Positions 1 to 7,048 of a stretch of DNA of 22,125 bases are shown here, one piece after another. The stretch covers positions 1 to 22,125 of the forward strand of contig CAYSFE010000011.1 of NCBI GenBank assembly GCA_964430225.1, written 5' to 3'. The notes under the pieces were generated by a model. The model did not search any database. It worked only from the letters and a program-made list of their open reading frames with translations, and was not told where the DNA came from. A program made the position numbers and the translations under genes. Position 1 is the stretch's first letter, and each line of letters starts with the position of its first letter. Source of the stretch: CAYSFE01 sp964430225. GTDB lineage: Bacteria; Patescibacteriota; Dojkabacteria; GCA-016699595; JBAXKR01.

Positions 1-60
1 GTACCTGTATATAGTATTAAATCAAGTTTGAAACATATTGGATTTGTAGTAAGATTCTTC

Positions 61-1956
61 TTATTGTTTCCCCTCGAGTATCTGTTGAGCAATTATTGTC
101 TTAGATCCTCTTTTTGATACATCTCTTTGAGTCTTAGTTAGATATTTCTTTCTAAGTCTTAATGCAGTAGGGGTTACTTCGAGAAGCTCATCTTTTTCAA
201 TAAAGGTTAGAGCAAAGTCTAGGTTAACTTCTATTGGAGTGATTAAAGGTACATCAATATCAATATGTGAGATTCTAACTCCAGTCTTATGTCTTTCTTT
301 ACATGGATTTACTTCCATGTCTTGATCAAACTTATTTATTCCTACTATCATTCCTTCATATATTTCATCTTGTCCTTTAATGAATAGGGAACCCCTTTCT
401 TGAGTAAACTCAAGAGCATAGTCAAAAGCTTTTCCTGACTCTGAAGAGATTAAAACACCCTTTCTAGTTTTCTTGCTATGTACTTTTACTGGAACATAAC
501 TATTAAAGAAGGTGTTTATTACTGCTGTTCCTTTTGTATTTGTTAAAAGTGCTGATCTTAATCCTAATAGATTTTCTGTGGTTACAAGGTATTCAAAGTG
601 ATAAATGTTTTTATCATCAAGTTCCATACTTTGTAGTTCTGCACTTCTTGTAGCAAGTTCTGTAGTAATAGCTCCAGTAAATTCATTTGGCACATCTATA
701 TATACCTTTTCTTCTGGTTCATGAATTTTTCCGTCTACTTCTTTGTAAATTACTTCTGGTTTACTTACTTGAAACTCATATCCCTCTCTTCTTAATTTCT
801 CTATTAATATTCCTAGATGAAGTTCTCCACGTCCTGATACTATGAACTCACTTTCTCCCTTTACTTCTAGTTTCATAGCTACATTTGTAAGCATCTCTTT
901 GTTAAGTCTTTCTAGTATTTGTCTACTTGTAACAAACTTACCGTCTCTTCCTGCTAGAGGAGATGTATTTGGTTCTATCTTTATCTTTAAAGAAGGTTCA
1001 CTTATCTTAATATCTGGTAATACTTCAATATTTGAGCTTTCACATACCGTTGATCCTACCTTAGGATTCTTTAGACCTGATATTGATACTATCTCTCCAC
1101 ATACAGCGTCTTCAACAGACTCACGAGCTAGTCCTTTTGAAAGATATATCTTACTAATTCTTCCTACTTCTTTGCTACCATCAACACCTATCATCGTAAT
1201 ACCTTGTCCTAACTTAACAGTTCCTCGTATTACTTTACCTAAGAAAAGATTTCCTAAGTGAGCATCATATTCAAGATTAGTTATTTGCATCTGAAGAGTT
1301 CCCTCAGATTGATTAACAGGGGACGGGATAAACTCAATTACTTTCTCAAGTAATGGCTTAATATCTCCATCAGGAAAATGTTTGTCTCCATTTGGATCTT
1401 CTGTACACTCAGGCATTTCTAAAAACACTTTTCCATCACGTGCTATGGCATATAGGACAGGGAAGTTTAATTGGTCATCATCGGTTGCAAGATCTAAGAA
1501 TAGATCGTGTATTTTATCTGTAGCTCTCTTAACATCAGCAAATCTTTTATCAATTTTATTGATTACTACTATTATCTTAAGTCCTAGATCAAGAGCATTC
1601 TTAAGTACAAATCTGGTTTGAGGCATTGTTCCTTCTTGAGCATCTACAACTAGAATAGCTCCATCGGCCATATTTAACACTCTTTCTACTTCTCCTCCAA
1701 AATCTGAATGTCCTGGAGTATCTATAATGTTTATTTTGTAATCTTTATAGAAGACTGAAGTGTTCTTAGCCAAGATTGTAATACCTCTTTCTCTTTCTAA
1801 ATCATTACTATCCATAATGGTGGTTTGAGAGAAAGCCACTTCATTTTCTCTAAAGGTTTTTGTTTGTTTAAGAAAAGCATCTACAAGAGTAGTCTTCCCA
1901 TGATCAACATGGGCTATGATTGCTATGTTTCTTATCTTATCAGTTTGAAATTGCAT
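61..1956 (-). CDS. typA: TypA/BipA ribosome-associated GTPase
   Basis: Translational GTPase of the BipA/TypA family, which binds the ribosome and aids 50S assembly and adaptation to stress or cold. At 631 aa it is close to, or slightly longer than, the usual 605-615. The GTPase motifs are in order: AHVDHGKTT (G1, about residue 15), RERGIT (switch I), DTPGHSDFGGEVERV (G3) and NKIDK (G4). The EF-G-like domains follow, with a C-terminal segment (GRGELHLGILIEKLRREG, and later the typical TypA ending region LRLRKKYL) that separates TypA from LepA and EF-G. The ATG start at 1956 lies 7 nt after an extended -10 element. It is transcribed alone, since the HTH-Nudix gene upstream stops 58 bases away. 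Family identity is secure; the physiological role in this organism is inferred. Confidence 0.96.
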   Translation of the reverse strand: MQFQTDKIRNIAIIAHVDHGKTTLVDAFLKQTKTFRENEVAFSQTTIMDSNDLERERGITILAKNTSVFYKDYKINIIDTPGHSDFGGEVERVLNMADGAILVVDAQEGTMPQTRFVLKNALDLGLKIIVVINKIDKRFADVKRATDKIHDLFLDLATDDDQLNFPVLYAIARDGKVFLEMPECTEDPNGDKHFPDGDIKPLLEKVIEFIPSPVNQSEGTLQMQITNLEYDAHLGNLFLGKVIRGTVKLGQGITMIGVDGSKEVGRISKIYLSKGLARESVEDAVCGEIVSISGLKNPKVGSTVCESSNIEVLPDIKISEPSLKIKIEPNTSPLAGRDGKFVTSRQILERLNKEMLTNVAMKLEVKGESEFIVSGRGELHLGILIEKLRREGYEFQVSKPEVIYKEVDGKIHEPEEKVYIDVPNEFTGAITTELATRSAELQSMELDDKNIYHFEYLVTTENLLGLRSALLTNTKGTAVINTFFNSYVPVKVHSKKTRKGVLISSESGKAFDYALEFTQERGSLFIKGQDEIYEGMIVGINKFDQDMEVNPCKERHKTGVRISHIDIDVPLITPIEVNLDFALTFIEKDELLEVTPTALRLRKKYLTKTQRDVSKRGSKTIIAQQILEGKQ

Positions 1957-1963
1957 AAATTCA

Positions 1964-1972
1964 ATTATATCA
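1964..1972 (-). promoter_or_regulatory. Extended -10 promoter of typA
   Basis: On the minus strand the sequence reads TGATATAAT, a perfect TGn extended -10, followed by 7 nt and then the typA ATG. Transcription would start at or next to the A of the start codon, so the mRNA is predicted to be leaderless. No good -35 hexamer is seen, which fits an extended -10 promoter. Confidence 0.6.
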
Positions 1973-2013
1973 GGGATAGCCCATAATTAGCTAGTTTTGG
2001 GGATGGAAAAGAG

Positions 2014-2688
2014 CTATTTTCTAACCTTTTCATTGAAGAATATTTCTTTTCTTTGGAATAAAGAGAGATCGTCTAAGATATCATGGTAGGTATTTCCTAG
2101 CTTAGATATCTCTTTAATATTTACCCAGGTATTTTTTGATTCTTTAGTTATCTTTAACATTTCTTCTTGTATATTCTTTACTCTTATAAAGTTCATCATA
2201 CGAGAGCTATTTAAAGCATCTTCACTTTTCTCAATAATATATTCTAATCCCGCATATTCAAATTCACCTGTTAAACCTGTTTCATTTAAAAGACATCTTC
2301 TTGCTGTTTCAAATACAGATTCATCAGGTCTAACTTTATGGGTATGAAAACCAATTGTCCCTTTAAAAGGATCTCTTAACCTTTCACCTAAAAGTACTTC
2401 TGTTTCTTTTCCATTCCTTCTTTCTATGTATAGCTTTACTCCTACCTTAATATGGGGAACTTCAAGGCTATCAAGATCTAAATTAGAAGAGTAGAGAAGT
2501 CCTTTATTTGTAAGTTTGTATCCTTCTTCTATCTTTTCAACATATCCATCCTGTAACAGTTTCTTTAGATGGAAAGTAAACTGATCATTAGTAAGTTCTG
2601 TGGTATTTAAATCTCTAAATCTTCCGATAGGTTTATATACCAGATTCTTTAATATTTCTTTTTGTACAGGGTGTGTAATATTTTTCAC
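2014..2688 (-). CDS. Winged-helix + degenerate Nudix domain protein, probable regulator
   Basis: 224 aa. Residues 1-70 look like a winged helix-turn-helix (FTFHLKKLLQDGYVEKIEEGYKLTNKG is the typical recognition helix and wing layout of ArsR/MarR-type folds). Residues about 78-215 are a Nudix fold. The Nudix box (residues 117-139) is damaged: the first Gly is His117, the RE pair is R131-C132 and the EE pair is N135-E136, so metal-dependent hydrolysis is unlikely. The arrangement recalls NrtR-type Nudix regulators, where a dead Nudix domain senses a nucleotide ligand, but here the HTH is N-terminal. The start is GTG at 2688, 6 nt after a TATAAT. It is divergent from an intact Nudix gene with a 20-bp dyad between them, which suggests local regulation. 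The domain call is good; the regulator role is inferred. Confidence 0.75.
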   Translation of the reverse strand: MKNITHPVQKEILKNLVYKPIGRFRDLNTTELTNDQFTFHLKKLLQDGYVEKIEEGYKLTNKGLLYSSNLDLDSLEVPHIKVGVKLYIERRNGKETEVLLGERLRDPFKGTIGFHTHKVRPDESVFETARRCLLNETGLTGEFEYAGLEYIIEKSEDALNSSRMMNFIRVKNIQEEMLKITKESKNTWVNIKEISKLGNTYHDILDDLSLFQRKEIFFNEKVRK

Positions 2689-2694
2689 ACTTTA

Positions 2695-2700
2695 ATTATA
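2695..2700 (-). promoter_or_regulatory. -10 element of HTH-Nudix gene
   Basis: TATAAT on the minus strand, followed by 6 nt and the GTG start codon, so the message would be leaderless. The presumed -35 region (about 2718-2723) falls inside the dyad at 2712-2731, so a protein bound there would block this promoter. Confidence 0.5.
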
Positions 2701-2711
2701 TACCAAGTCGT

Positions 2712-2731
2712 TAGTATATATCTCTATACTA
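2712..2731. promoter_or_regulatory. 20-bp inverted repeat, candidate operator
   Basis: A perfect 7-bp dyad, TAGTATA, 6-nt spacer, TATACTA, in the middle of the 96-base divergent promoter region between the winged-helix/Nudix gene and the Nudix hydrolase. The size and symmetry fit a dimeric winged-helix protein, and the site overlaps the -35 region of the minus-strand promoter. Binding by the adjacent regulator is inferred. AT-rich DNA makes short chance dyads fairly common. Confidence 0.45.
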
Positions 2732-2741
2732 GAATATTGGG

Positions 2742-2769
2742 TTGTTATGAGGTATTTTCCATATATATA
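2742..2769 (+). promoter_or_regulatory. Candidate promoter of the Nudix hydrolase gene
   Basis: TTGTTA at 2742-2747, a 16-nt spacer and TATATA at 2764-2769 lie 15 nt before the ATG at 2785. The -10 sits in a run of TA repeats, so its exact position is uncertain (TATATT at 2768 is an alternative). Confidence 0.4.
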
Positions 2770-2784
2770 TATTAATTTTTCTCT

Positions 2785-3201
2785 ATGAAAGAAAAAGACA
2801 TCACTACACATGTAGTACTAGTAACTGCTGTAATTAAGAAGGGGAATAAATACTTAGTTGCACAAAGATCTAAAGATGACCCTCAAACCCCACTTGTATG
2901 GTTCTTCCCTGGAGGTAAGGTAGAAAAAGAAATGGGAAACGGGATTATTGAAAAAACCTTAGAAAGAGAAGTTATGGAAGAAGTAGGGGTAAAGATTAAA
3001 AATCCAAAACTTATTTTGAACAATGGGTTTCTTAGAGTAAGTGGACATCATGTAATAGGTTTAACTTTCTTATGTGATTACGTAAAAGGAACTGCTAAAC
3101 CCCTTGAGGATCAAGAAAAAGTAATGTGGGGGACACTTGAAGAAATAAAGAAACTAAATGATAAAAGCTGGTTTCAGGATATTATTAAAACTCTGGCCTA
3201 A
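2785..3201 (+). CDS. Nudix (MutT-like) hydrolase
   Basis: 138-aa single-domain Nudix hydrolase that would cleave a nucleoside diphosphate linked to another moiety. The Nudix box is intact in its catalytic half (R61-E62, E65-E66, G68 in REVMEEVGV), preceded by FPGGKVE at 41-47. There is a 3-residue insertion in the loop between G44 and the REUxEE helix compared with the standard box. The length is typical of MutT/NUDT1-class enzymes, but the substrate cannot be read from sequence. It is divergent from a degenerate-Nudix regulator. Its 3' end overlaps by 17 bases the convergent gene for a probable DNA glycosylase, so a role in cleaning oxidised nucleotides is possible but inferred. Confidence 0.88.
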   Translation: MKEKDITTHVVLVTAVIKKGNKYLVAQRSKDDPQTPLVWFFPGGKVEKEMGNGIIEKTLEREVMEEVGVKIKNPKLILNNGFLRVSGHHVIGLTFLCDYVKGTAKPLEDQEKVMWGTLEEIKKLNDKSWFQDIIKTLA

Positions 3202-3922
3202 ACTTAGCTCTACTCCAATTCCAAAGTATTGGATGAAGTTCTATAGGGAGAATATCGGTACCTTCTAATAGTTCAAACCATTTGTTTGCTACTTCTTCTG
3301 GACCATCTTTTTCATCTGTAATACCTAGAACTATTGAGGCTTGTTGTACATGTGTATCTGGAATGATTGAAATATATTTCATGTTCTTTAATTTCACGTC
3401 AGTGTAACTATTAAGAATATATAGCCAGTAGTTAGACATTTTGGCTCCACTTAAATATGGGAAGTCTTTCTTCTTAGTTATTCTTACAAGTTCTAATATT
3501 TCTTTTACATCCACATTTCCTTTCTTTAATATTTCCCTTACGTCATTATTAAAATCTTTATTTAAAGTCTCACAAAGTTTCATCCAAATATCCGTATGTT
3601 TATTCTTTTGTAGTGCTAGTTTATGTTTTAACAAATCTTTTTGTACTTTATCTCTCTTTGTTTTCACAACTTTATTTGGATAGAAAAGATAGTTTGTTTC
3701 TGGATCATTAAAAGTTTTAAGTGCAGCAGCCCACATAGCAGGGGAGTTACGTTGAAAATTTAGAGACGGTGGTAGAGTGAAGTAAATATAGTTTAAGGGG
3801 TCGGAACTAGATAGACCAGGGTTTACTTCGTGTTGATGAAGTTTCTCAATTCTGTTCTCTTTAAAAGCTTTTCTTAAATTCTCTATTCTTTTAAGAGTTT
3901 CTAACTTTTTCTTTGTATTCAT
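3185..3922 (-). CDS. Probable AGOG-like HhH-GPD DNA glycosylase/lyase
   Basis: An uncharacterised protein of 245 aa if started at the ATG at 3922. A longer ATG at 3943 would lie inside the T-arm of tRNA-Asn, so it is rejected. The C-terminal half resembles archaeal 8-oxoguanine glycosylase AGOG. LSGAKMSNYWLYIL contains a Lys (residue 161 from this start) where the HhH-GPD catalytic Lys sits. About 28 residues later IIPDTHVQQAS supplies an Asp (189) at the position of the catalytic Asp, and the end (ILPIELHPILWNWSR) matches the AGOG C-terminal helix pattern. The alignment is from memory of the family and is remote; the N-terminal half is not recognised. The gene starts 10 bases after the tRNA 3' end on the same strand, probably in one transcript, and is convergent with a Nudix hydrolase gene. 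Confidence 0.5.
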   Translation of the reverse strand: MNTKKKLETLKRIENLRKAFKENRIEKLHQHEVNPGLSSSDPLNYIYFTLPPSLNFQRNSPAMWAAALKTFNDPETNYLFYPNKVVKTKRDKVQKDLLKHKLALQKNKHTDIWMKLCETLNKDFNNDVREILKKGNVDVKEILELVRITKKKDFPYLSGAKMSNYWLYILNSYTDVKLKNMKYISIIPDTHVQQASIVLGITDEKDGPEEVANKWFELLEGTDILPIELHPILWNWSRAKFRPEF

Positions 3923-3932
3923 TTCTTTAAAA

Positions 3933-4003
3933 CTGCCGAACATGGATTCGAACCATGACTAAATCGTTAACAGCGATCCGTGCTGCCATTACACCATTCG
4001 GCA
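3933..4003 (-). tRNA. tRNA-Asn (GTT)
   Basis: A 71-nt cloverleaf on the minus strand. The 7-bp acceptor stem TGCCGAA/TTCGGCA is perfect (3997-4003 with 3934-3940). The D-arm is GTGT..GCAC. The anticodon stem-loop is GATCG-CTGTTAA-CGATT with anticodon GTT, and the T-arm is CATGG-TTCGAAT-CCATG. The discriminator is G, as expected for Asn, and position 1-72 is U-A. CCA is not encoded, so it must be added. The D-arm stretch GTGTAATGGCAGCAC is more familiar from bacterial tRNA-Gln, but the anticodon is clear. Confidence 0.95.
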
Positions 4004-4012
4004 ATGGAATAT

Positions 4013-4041
4013 ATTCTAACAGAGGGGGAGGGTATTCACAA
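4013..4041 (-). promoter_or_regulatory. Promoter of tRNA-Asn
   Basis: On the minus strand TTGTGA (4036-4041), exactly 17 nt, then TAGAAT (4013-4018), ending 9 nt before the mature tRNA 5' end at 4003. This is the best two-element sigma-70-type promoter in the window. It predicts a 5' leader of only a few nucleotides. Confidence 0.65.
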
Positions 4042-4087
4042 AATCTTTGACTTTATTTTCTATTTGAAATATTGTGTCTGTATTAAG

Positions 4088-4114
4088 TACTCCCTCTTCA
4101 CTGCCCCGGGAGTA
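4088..4114. terminator. Hairpin after the UbiA stop, possible terminator
   Basis: A perfect 7-bp stem TACTCCC/GGGAGTA with a 13-nt G+C-rich loop lies 3 bases past the UbiA stop codon. A T-run (TTTTTATT) follows on the plus strand; on the minus strand, where it would end the UbiA operon, only CTTAATA follows. Placement supports a role in ending the minus-strand operon, but the weak U-tract keeps confidence low. Confidence 0.4.
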
Positions 4115-4117
4115 TTT

Positions 4118-5065
4118 TTATTGTATATATATCCCTAAGTTTAAAGCTACAAGACTTATCATTGTAGTTATTAGAAGGCCCCTATGTATATGTTGTTTTA
4201 AATGATATTTCTTACCACCTAATACCCAGAATATATATACTCCTATTTCAGTTATACCTAGTAGCAAAGCGCTTTGTATTACCCAGTTTATATTTGGGTT
4301 TAAAGTATGAATAGCATACACACTTAATACTCCAGTAATGACTATTAAAATTGTTTGAAGGAGTTTTGAAATATTCTTTCCTAGTATCGTAGCAAGGGTT
4401 GTTACTTTTTCTCTTACGTCTATTTCAAAATCTCTTATCTCATTATCAAGTTGTCCGTACATTGAGGCTATGAACACAATTGCTAGAGATAGCTTTCCAA
4501 GTAGAGATATACTTCCATTTCCAGTAGCACTAAAGTATGCCGCTAGTGTTAAGCCTGCTGCTAACATATATGCATGTGATATCAGGTCTATTACCGGAAT
4601 AGCTTTAAGTCTCACTTTTCTATACGAATAGAAATGTCCAACAAGAAGAGTTATTGTTCCCGCTATTAATGGTAGTGGAGTTCCCTTTACATATGACACA
4701 AAAGCATAAAGGATAAAGGCAATGGAAGCTATGAACATCGTATACACATATCCCTCTTCTTTAGTTAGAGTTCCATTACTAATTACATTCCTAGCTCTTT
4801 TCTTTGGATCTGTAGCATCTTCCTTAGAATCTTCTACATCGTTGATCATAAACATAAACCAAAGAGCGTATTGATTGGCAATGAGAACAAGAAGAAAACT
4901 AAAGTCTAGCTTAATGTTTGCCGCAATATATCCAAGTATTGTGGTAATGAAATTAAAGTCGAAGGTTTCTCTCCATCTTGTAAGAGAGAATATATCTAAT
5001 ATTTTTTTCTTTAGATTAAATGTAGTTTCCAAATTTATCGTTTTCGTCCCAACCTGCCCAGTCAT
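4118..5065 (-). CDS. UbiA-family prenyltransferase (membrane)
   Basis: A polytopic UbiA-superfamily enzyme that would move a polyprenyl group from its diphosphate to an acceptor within the membrane. Both Asp-rich Mg/diphosphate motifs are present: NDVEDSKED in the first cytosolic loop and DNEIRDFEID, followed by the typical KVTTLATILGK, in the second. Between them FYSYRKVRLK-PVID matches the family. About eight or nine membrane helices are visible. The start is uncertain: the open frame runs to an ATG at 5125 (110-base overlap with uvrD), while ATG 5065 (50-base overlap) or TTG 5032 (17-base overlap) are more reasonable. It is last in the VTT-MFS-uvrD-ubiA run. The acceptor is unknown: quinone synthesis is not expected in CPR bacteria, so a lipid or polyprenyl-phosphate-sugar role is possible. 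Confidence 0.85.
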   Translation of the reverse strand: MTGQVGTKTINLETTFNLKKKILDIFSLTRWRETFDFNFITTILGYIAANIKLDFSFLLVLIANQYALWFMFMINDVEDSKEDATDPKKRARNVISNGTLTKEEGYVYTMFIASIAFILYAFVSYVKGTPLPLIAGTITLLVGHFYSYRKVRLKAIPVIDLISHAYMLAAGLTLAAYFSATGNGSISLLGKLSLAIVFIASMYGQLDNEIRDFEIDVREKVTTLATILGKNISKLLQTILIVITGVLSVYAIHTLNPNINWVIQSALLLGITEIGVYIFWVLGGKKYHLKQHIHRGLLITTMISLVALNLGIYIQ

Positions 5066-7046
5066 CAGAAGTAATTGTATAGTCAGATTTACTTTTTGTG
5101 AAGGATTTTTGTACAAAATCTTCATAATCTTTCACATCTAAGAATTCTTTTGGGATATCTTCTATGAATCTTGATATTGGGTTAGCCTGTCTTTGTCCGA
5201 AGTAAAGACGCGAGTCAGCGTGTAAAAGAGATAGTTTCTTTCTTGCTCTTGTAACCGCTACATATGCAAGTCTTCTTTCTTCTTCCATTTCAGAAGGATC
5301 AAGGAAAGATCTAGTATGAGGGAATAGTCCTTCTTCCATTCCAATTACAAATACATGATCAAACTCTAGTCCTTTAGCAGCATGAATAGTCATTAAGGTA
5401 ATATTTGATGTTTTACCTTCTTCTTTTCTTTTTTCTTCTTCTGTTTCTATTAAAGAAATGTCTGATAGAAGTTCTCTAAGAGAGTCTTCTGGCTTTAAGC
5501 TTATGTATCGACTTGCTACAGTTCCAAGCTCTCGAATATTTTCTATTCTAGACTTGGCCTCATCAGTACCATCGTCAATATATTTAATATATTCTGTTCG
5601 ATCTAACACGTATTTTAAAAGATCTACTACGTTTAGCTCTTTAGATTTTTCAATAAAGGATTTAAGAAGGGTAGAGAATGATCTAATCTTTTTATCAAGT
5701 TCAACATCTTCTTTTAAGAATAGCTCTCCTGGTTTACACTTTAGTTCAATTGCCTTGTCTGAAAGGCTTTCTACTACCTTGGGTCCAATACCACGCCTAG
5801 GGGTGTTTATTATTCTTATAAGCGAAAGGGTATCCTTTTGATTTTGAATAAGTCTTAAATACGCGATTATATCTTTAATTTCTTTTCTTTCATAAAATCT
5901 CATTCCACCAACAAGCTTATATGGATATCCTGCCTTTAGAAGTGCTTCTTCCATATTTCTACTTTGAGCATTTGTCCTATATAGTACAGCTAGGGTGTCA
6001 TGTGGATTAGATCCTAGTATCTGGTCTATTTGTTTAACGATATAGAAGGCTTCATCTTTTTCATTCTCTGCTGTGTATAGGGTTATTAGCTCTCCATCTT
6101 TATTCTCAGTCCACATCTTCTTATCCTTTCTCTCGCTATTGTGCTTAATGATGCTATTCGCAGTTCCCAAGATGTTTTTAGTAGATCTATAGTTTTGTTC
6201 TAGTTTAATTACTACTACTTTAGGATAGTCCTTCTCAAAGTTTAGGATGTTTCGAATATCAGAACCTCTAAAACCATATATGCTTTGATCCTCATCTCCC
6301 ACAACACATATGTTGTTATGTCCCTTTGCTAGTAGCTTGATTAGCTCATACTGAGAGTGGTTGGTGTCTTGATATTCATCAACTAAGATATATTTAAATA
6401 TATGTTGGTATTTGTTTAATACTTCTTTGTTATCACGAAATAGCTCTACTGATTTAAATATTAGATCATCAAAGTCAACTGCATTACTCTCAAAGAGAAG
6501 TTTCTGATAAAGGGGATATATCTTACTGACTGTTAGTTGAAAGTATCCCTGGGCAATTCTTAAATAGTCGGATGGAGTAATTAATTCATTTTTACAAGAA
6601 GATATCGAGGACAATACCGCTCTTGGATTAAATTCTTTAGGGGAAATGTTTAGTTTATTCATCGCTTCTTTAATTGTATCTAGCTGATCTTCAGTATCAT
6701 ATATTATGAAGTTCTGGGAAATCCCAATATGTTTTCCCTCTACCCTTAAGATCTTTACACATATACTATGAAAAGTTCCCATAAAAGGAAGGGCTCTTTG
6801 AGCCTTTATACTTACACCTCGGCTTAATAGTTCGGAAATCCTAGCTTTCATTTCTCCAGCTGCTTTGTTTGTGAATGTTAGAGCGAGTATCTCATTTTCA
6901 TGAGCTAGCTTAGATTCTAATATGTTCGCAATCCTAAATGTTAACGCCTTGGTTTTACCAGATCCGGCACCTGCTAAAACAAGAAGCGGACCTTCTAAAG
7001 TCGTTACTACCCTTTGTTGTTCTTTGTTGAGAGTTGATATATCCAA
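5016..7046 (-). CDS. uvrD: UvrD/PcrA-type superfamily 1A DNA helicase
   Basis: A 3'-5' ATP-dependent DNA helicase used in repair and in clearing replication conflicts. All SF1 motifs are visible: LNKEQQRVV Q-motif region; GAGSGKT (motif I); LTFTNKAAGEMKAR (Ia); VDEYQDTN (II); VVGDEDQSIYGFRGS (III); LEQNYRST (IV); TIHAAKGLEFDHVFV (V); and RRLAYVAVTRARK (VI). It is about 676-682 aa, slightly shorter than typical UvrD/PcrA, with a short acidic C-terminal tail instead of a clear Tudor-like domain. The frame opens at GTG 7064, overlapping the MFS gene. TTG 7046, with AAGGA 6 nt upstream and the N-terminus MDISTLNKEQQ, fits the family better and is used here. It sits in an operon-like run between the MFS and UbiA genes. 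Confidence 0.95.
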   Translation of the reverse strand: MDISTLNKEQQRVVTTLEGPLLVLAGAGSGKTKALTFRIANILESKLAHENEILALTFTNKAAGEMKARISELLSRGVSIKAQRALPFMGTFHSICVKILRVEGKHIGISQNFIIYDTEDQLDTIKEAMNKLNISPKEFNPRAVLSSISSCKNELITPSDYLRIAQGYFQLTVSKIYPLYQKLLFESNAVDFDDLIFKSVELFRDNKEVLNKYQHIFKYILVDEYQDTNHSQYELIKLLAKGHNNICVVGDEDQSIYGFRGSDIRNILNFEKDYPKVVVIKLEQNYRSTKNILGTANSIIKHNSERKDKKMWTENKDGELITLYTAENEKDEAFYIVKQIDQILGSNPHDTLAVLYRTNAQSRNMEEALLKAGYPYKLVGGMRFYERKEIKDIIAYLRLIQNQKDTLSLIRIINTPRRGIGPKVVESLSDKAIELKCKPGELFLKEDVELDKKIRSFSTLLKSFIEKSKELNVVDLLKYVLDRTEYIKYIDDGTDEAKSRIENIRELGTVASRYISLKPEDSLRELLSDISLIETEEEKRKEEGKTSNITLMTIHAAKGLEFDHVFVIGMEEGLFPHTRSFLDPSEMEEERRLAYVAVTRARKKLSLLHADSRLYFGQRQANPISRFIEDIPKEFLDVKDYEDFVQKSFTKSKSDYTITSDDWAGWDENDKFGNYI

Positions 7047-7048
7047 GG

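Noticed and set aside
842..1261. Long plus-strand open frame opposite typA (and similar frames opposite uvrD, dnaA, infB and ftsE)
   Set aside because: Their translations are rich in Ser/Phe/Leu/Pro with no domain pattern, as expected for the antisense of AT-rich Lys/Glu/Ile-rich genes. The opposite strand holds well-conserved genes.
3923..3943. Extending the AGOG-like gene to the ATG at 3943
   Set aside because: Those codons lie within the 3' part of tRNA-Asn (T-arm and acceptor). The ATG at 3922 lies just after the tRNA and keeps all recognisable protein.
3933..4003. Assigning the tRNA as Gln because of its D-arm
   Set aside because: The seven-base anticodon loop CTGTTAA places GTT at the anticodon, and discriminator G suits Asn.
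5066..5125. Longest UbiA frame starting at ATG 5125
   Set aside because: It would overlap uvrD by 110 bases, and the extra residues do not look like a UbiA N-terminus. Starts at 5065 or TTG 5032 are more likely.
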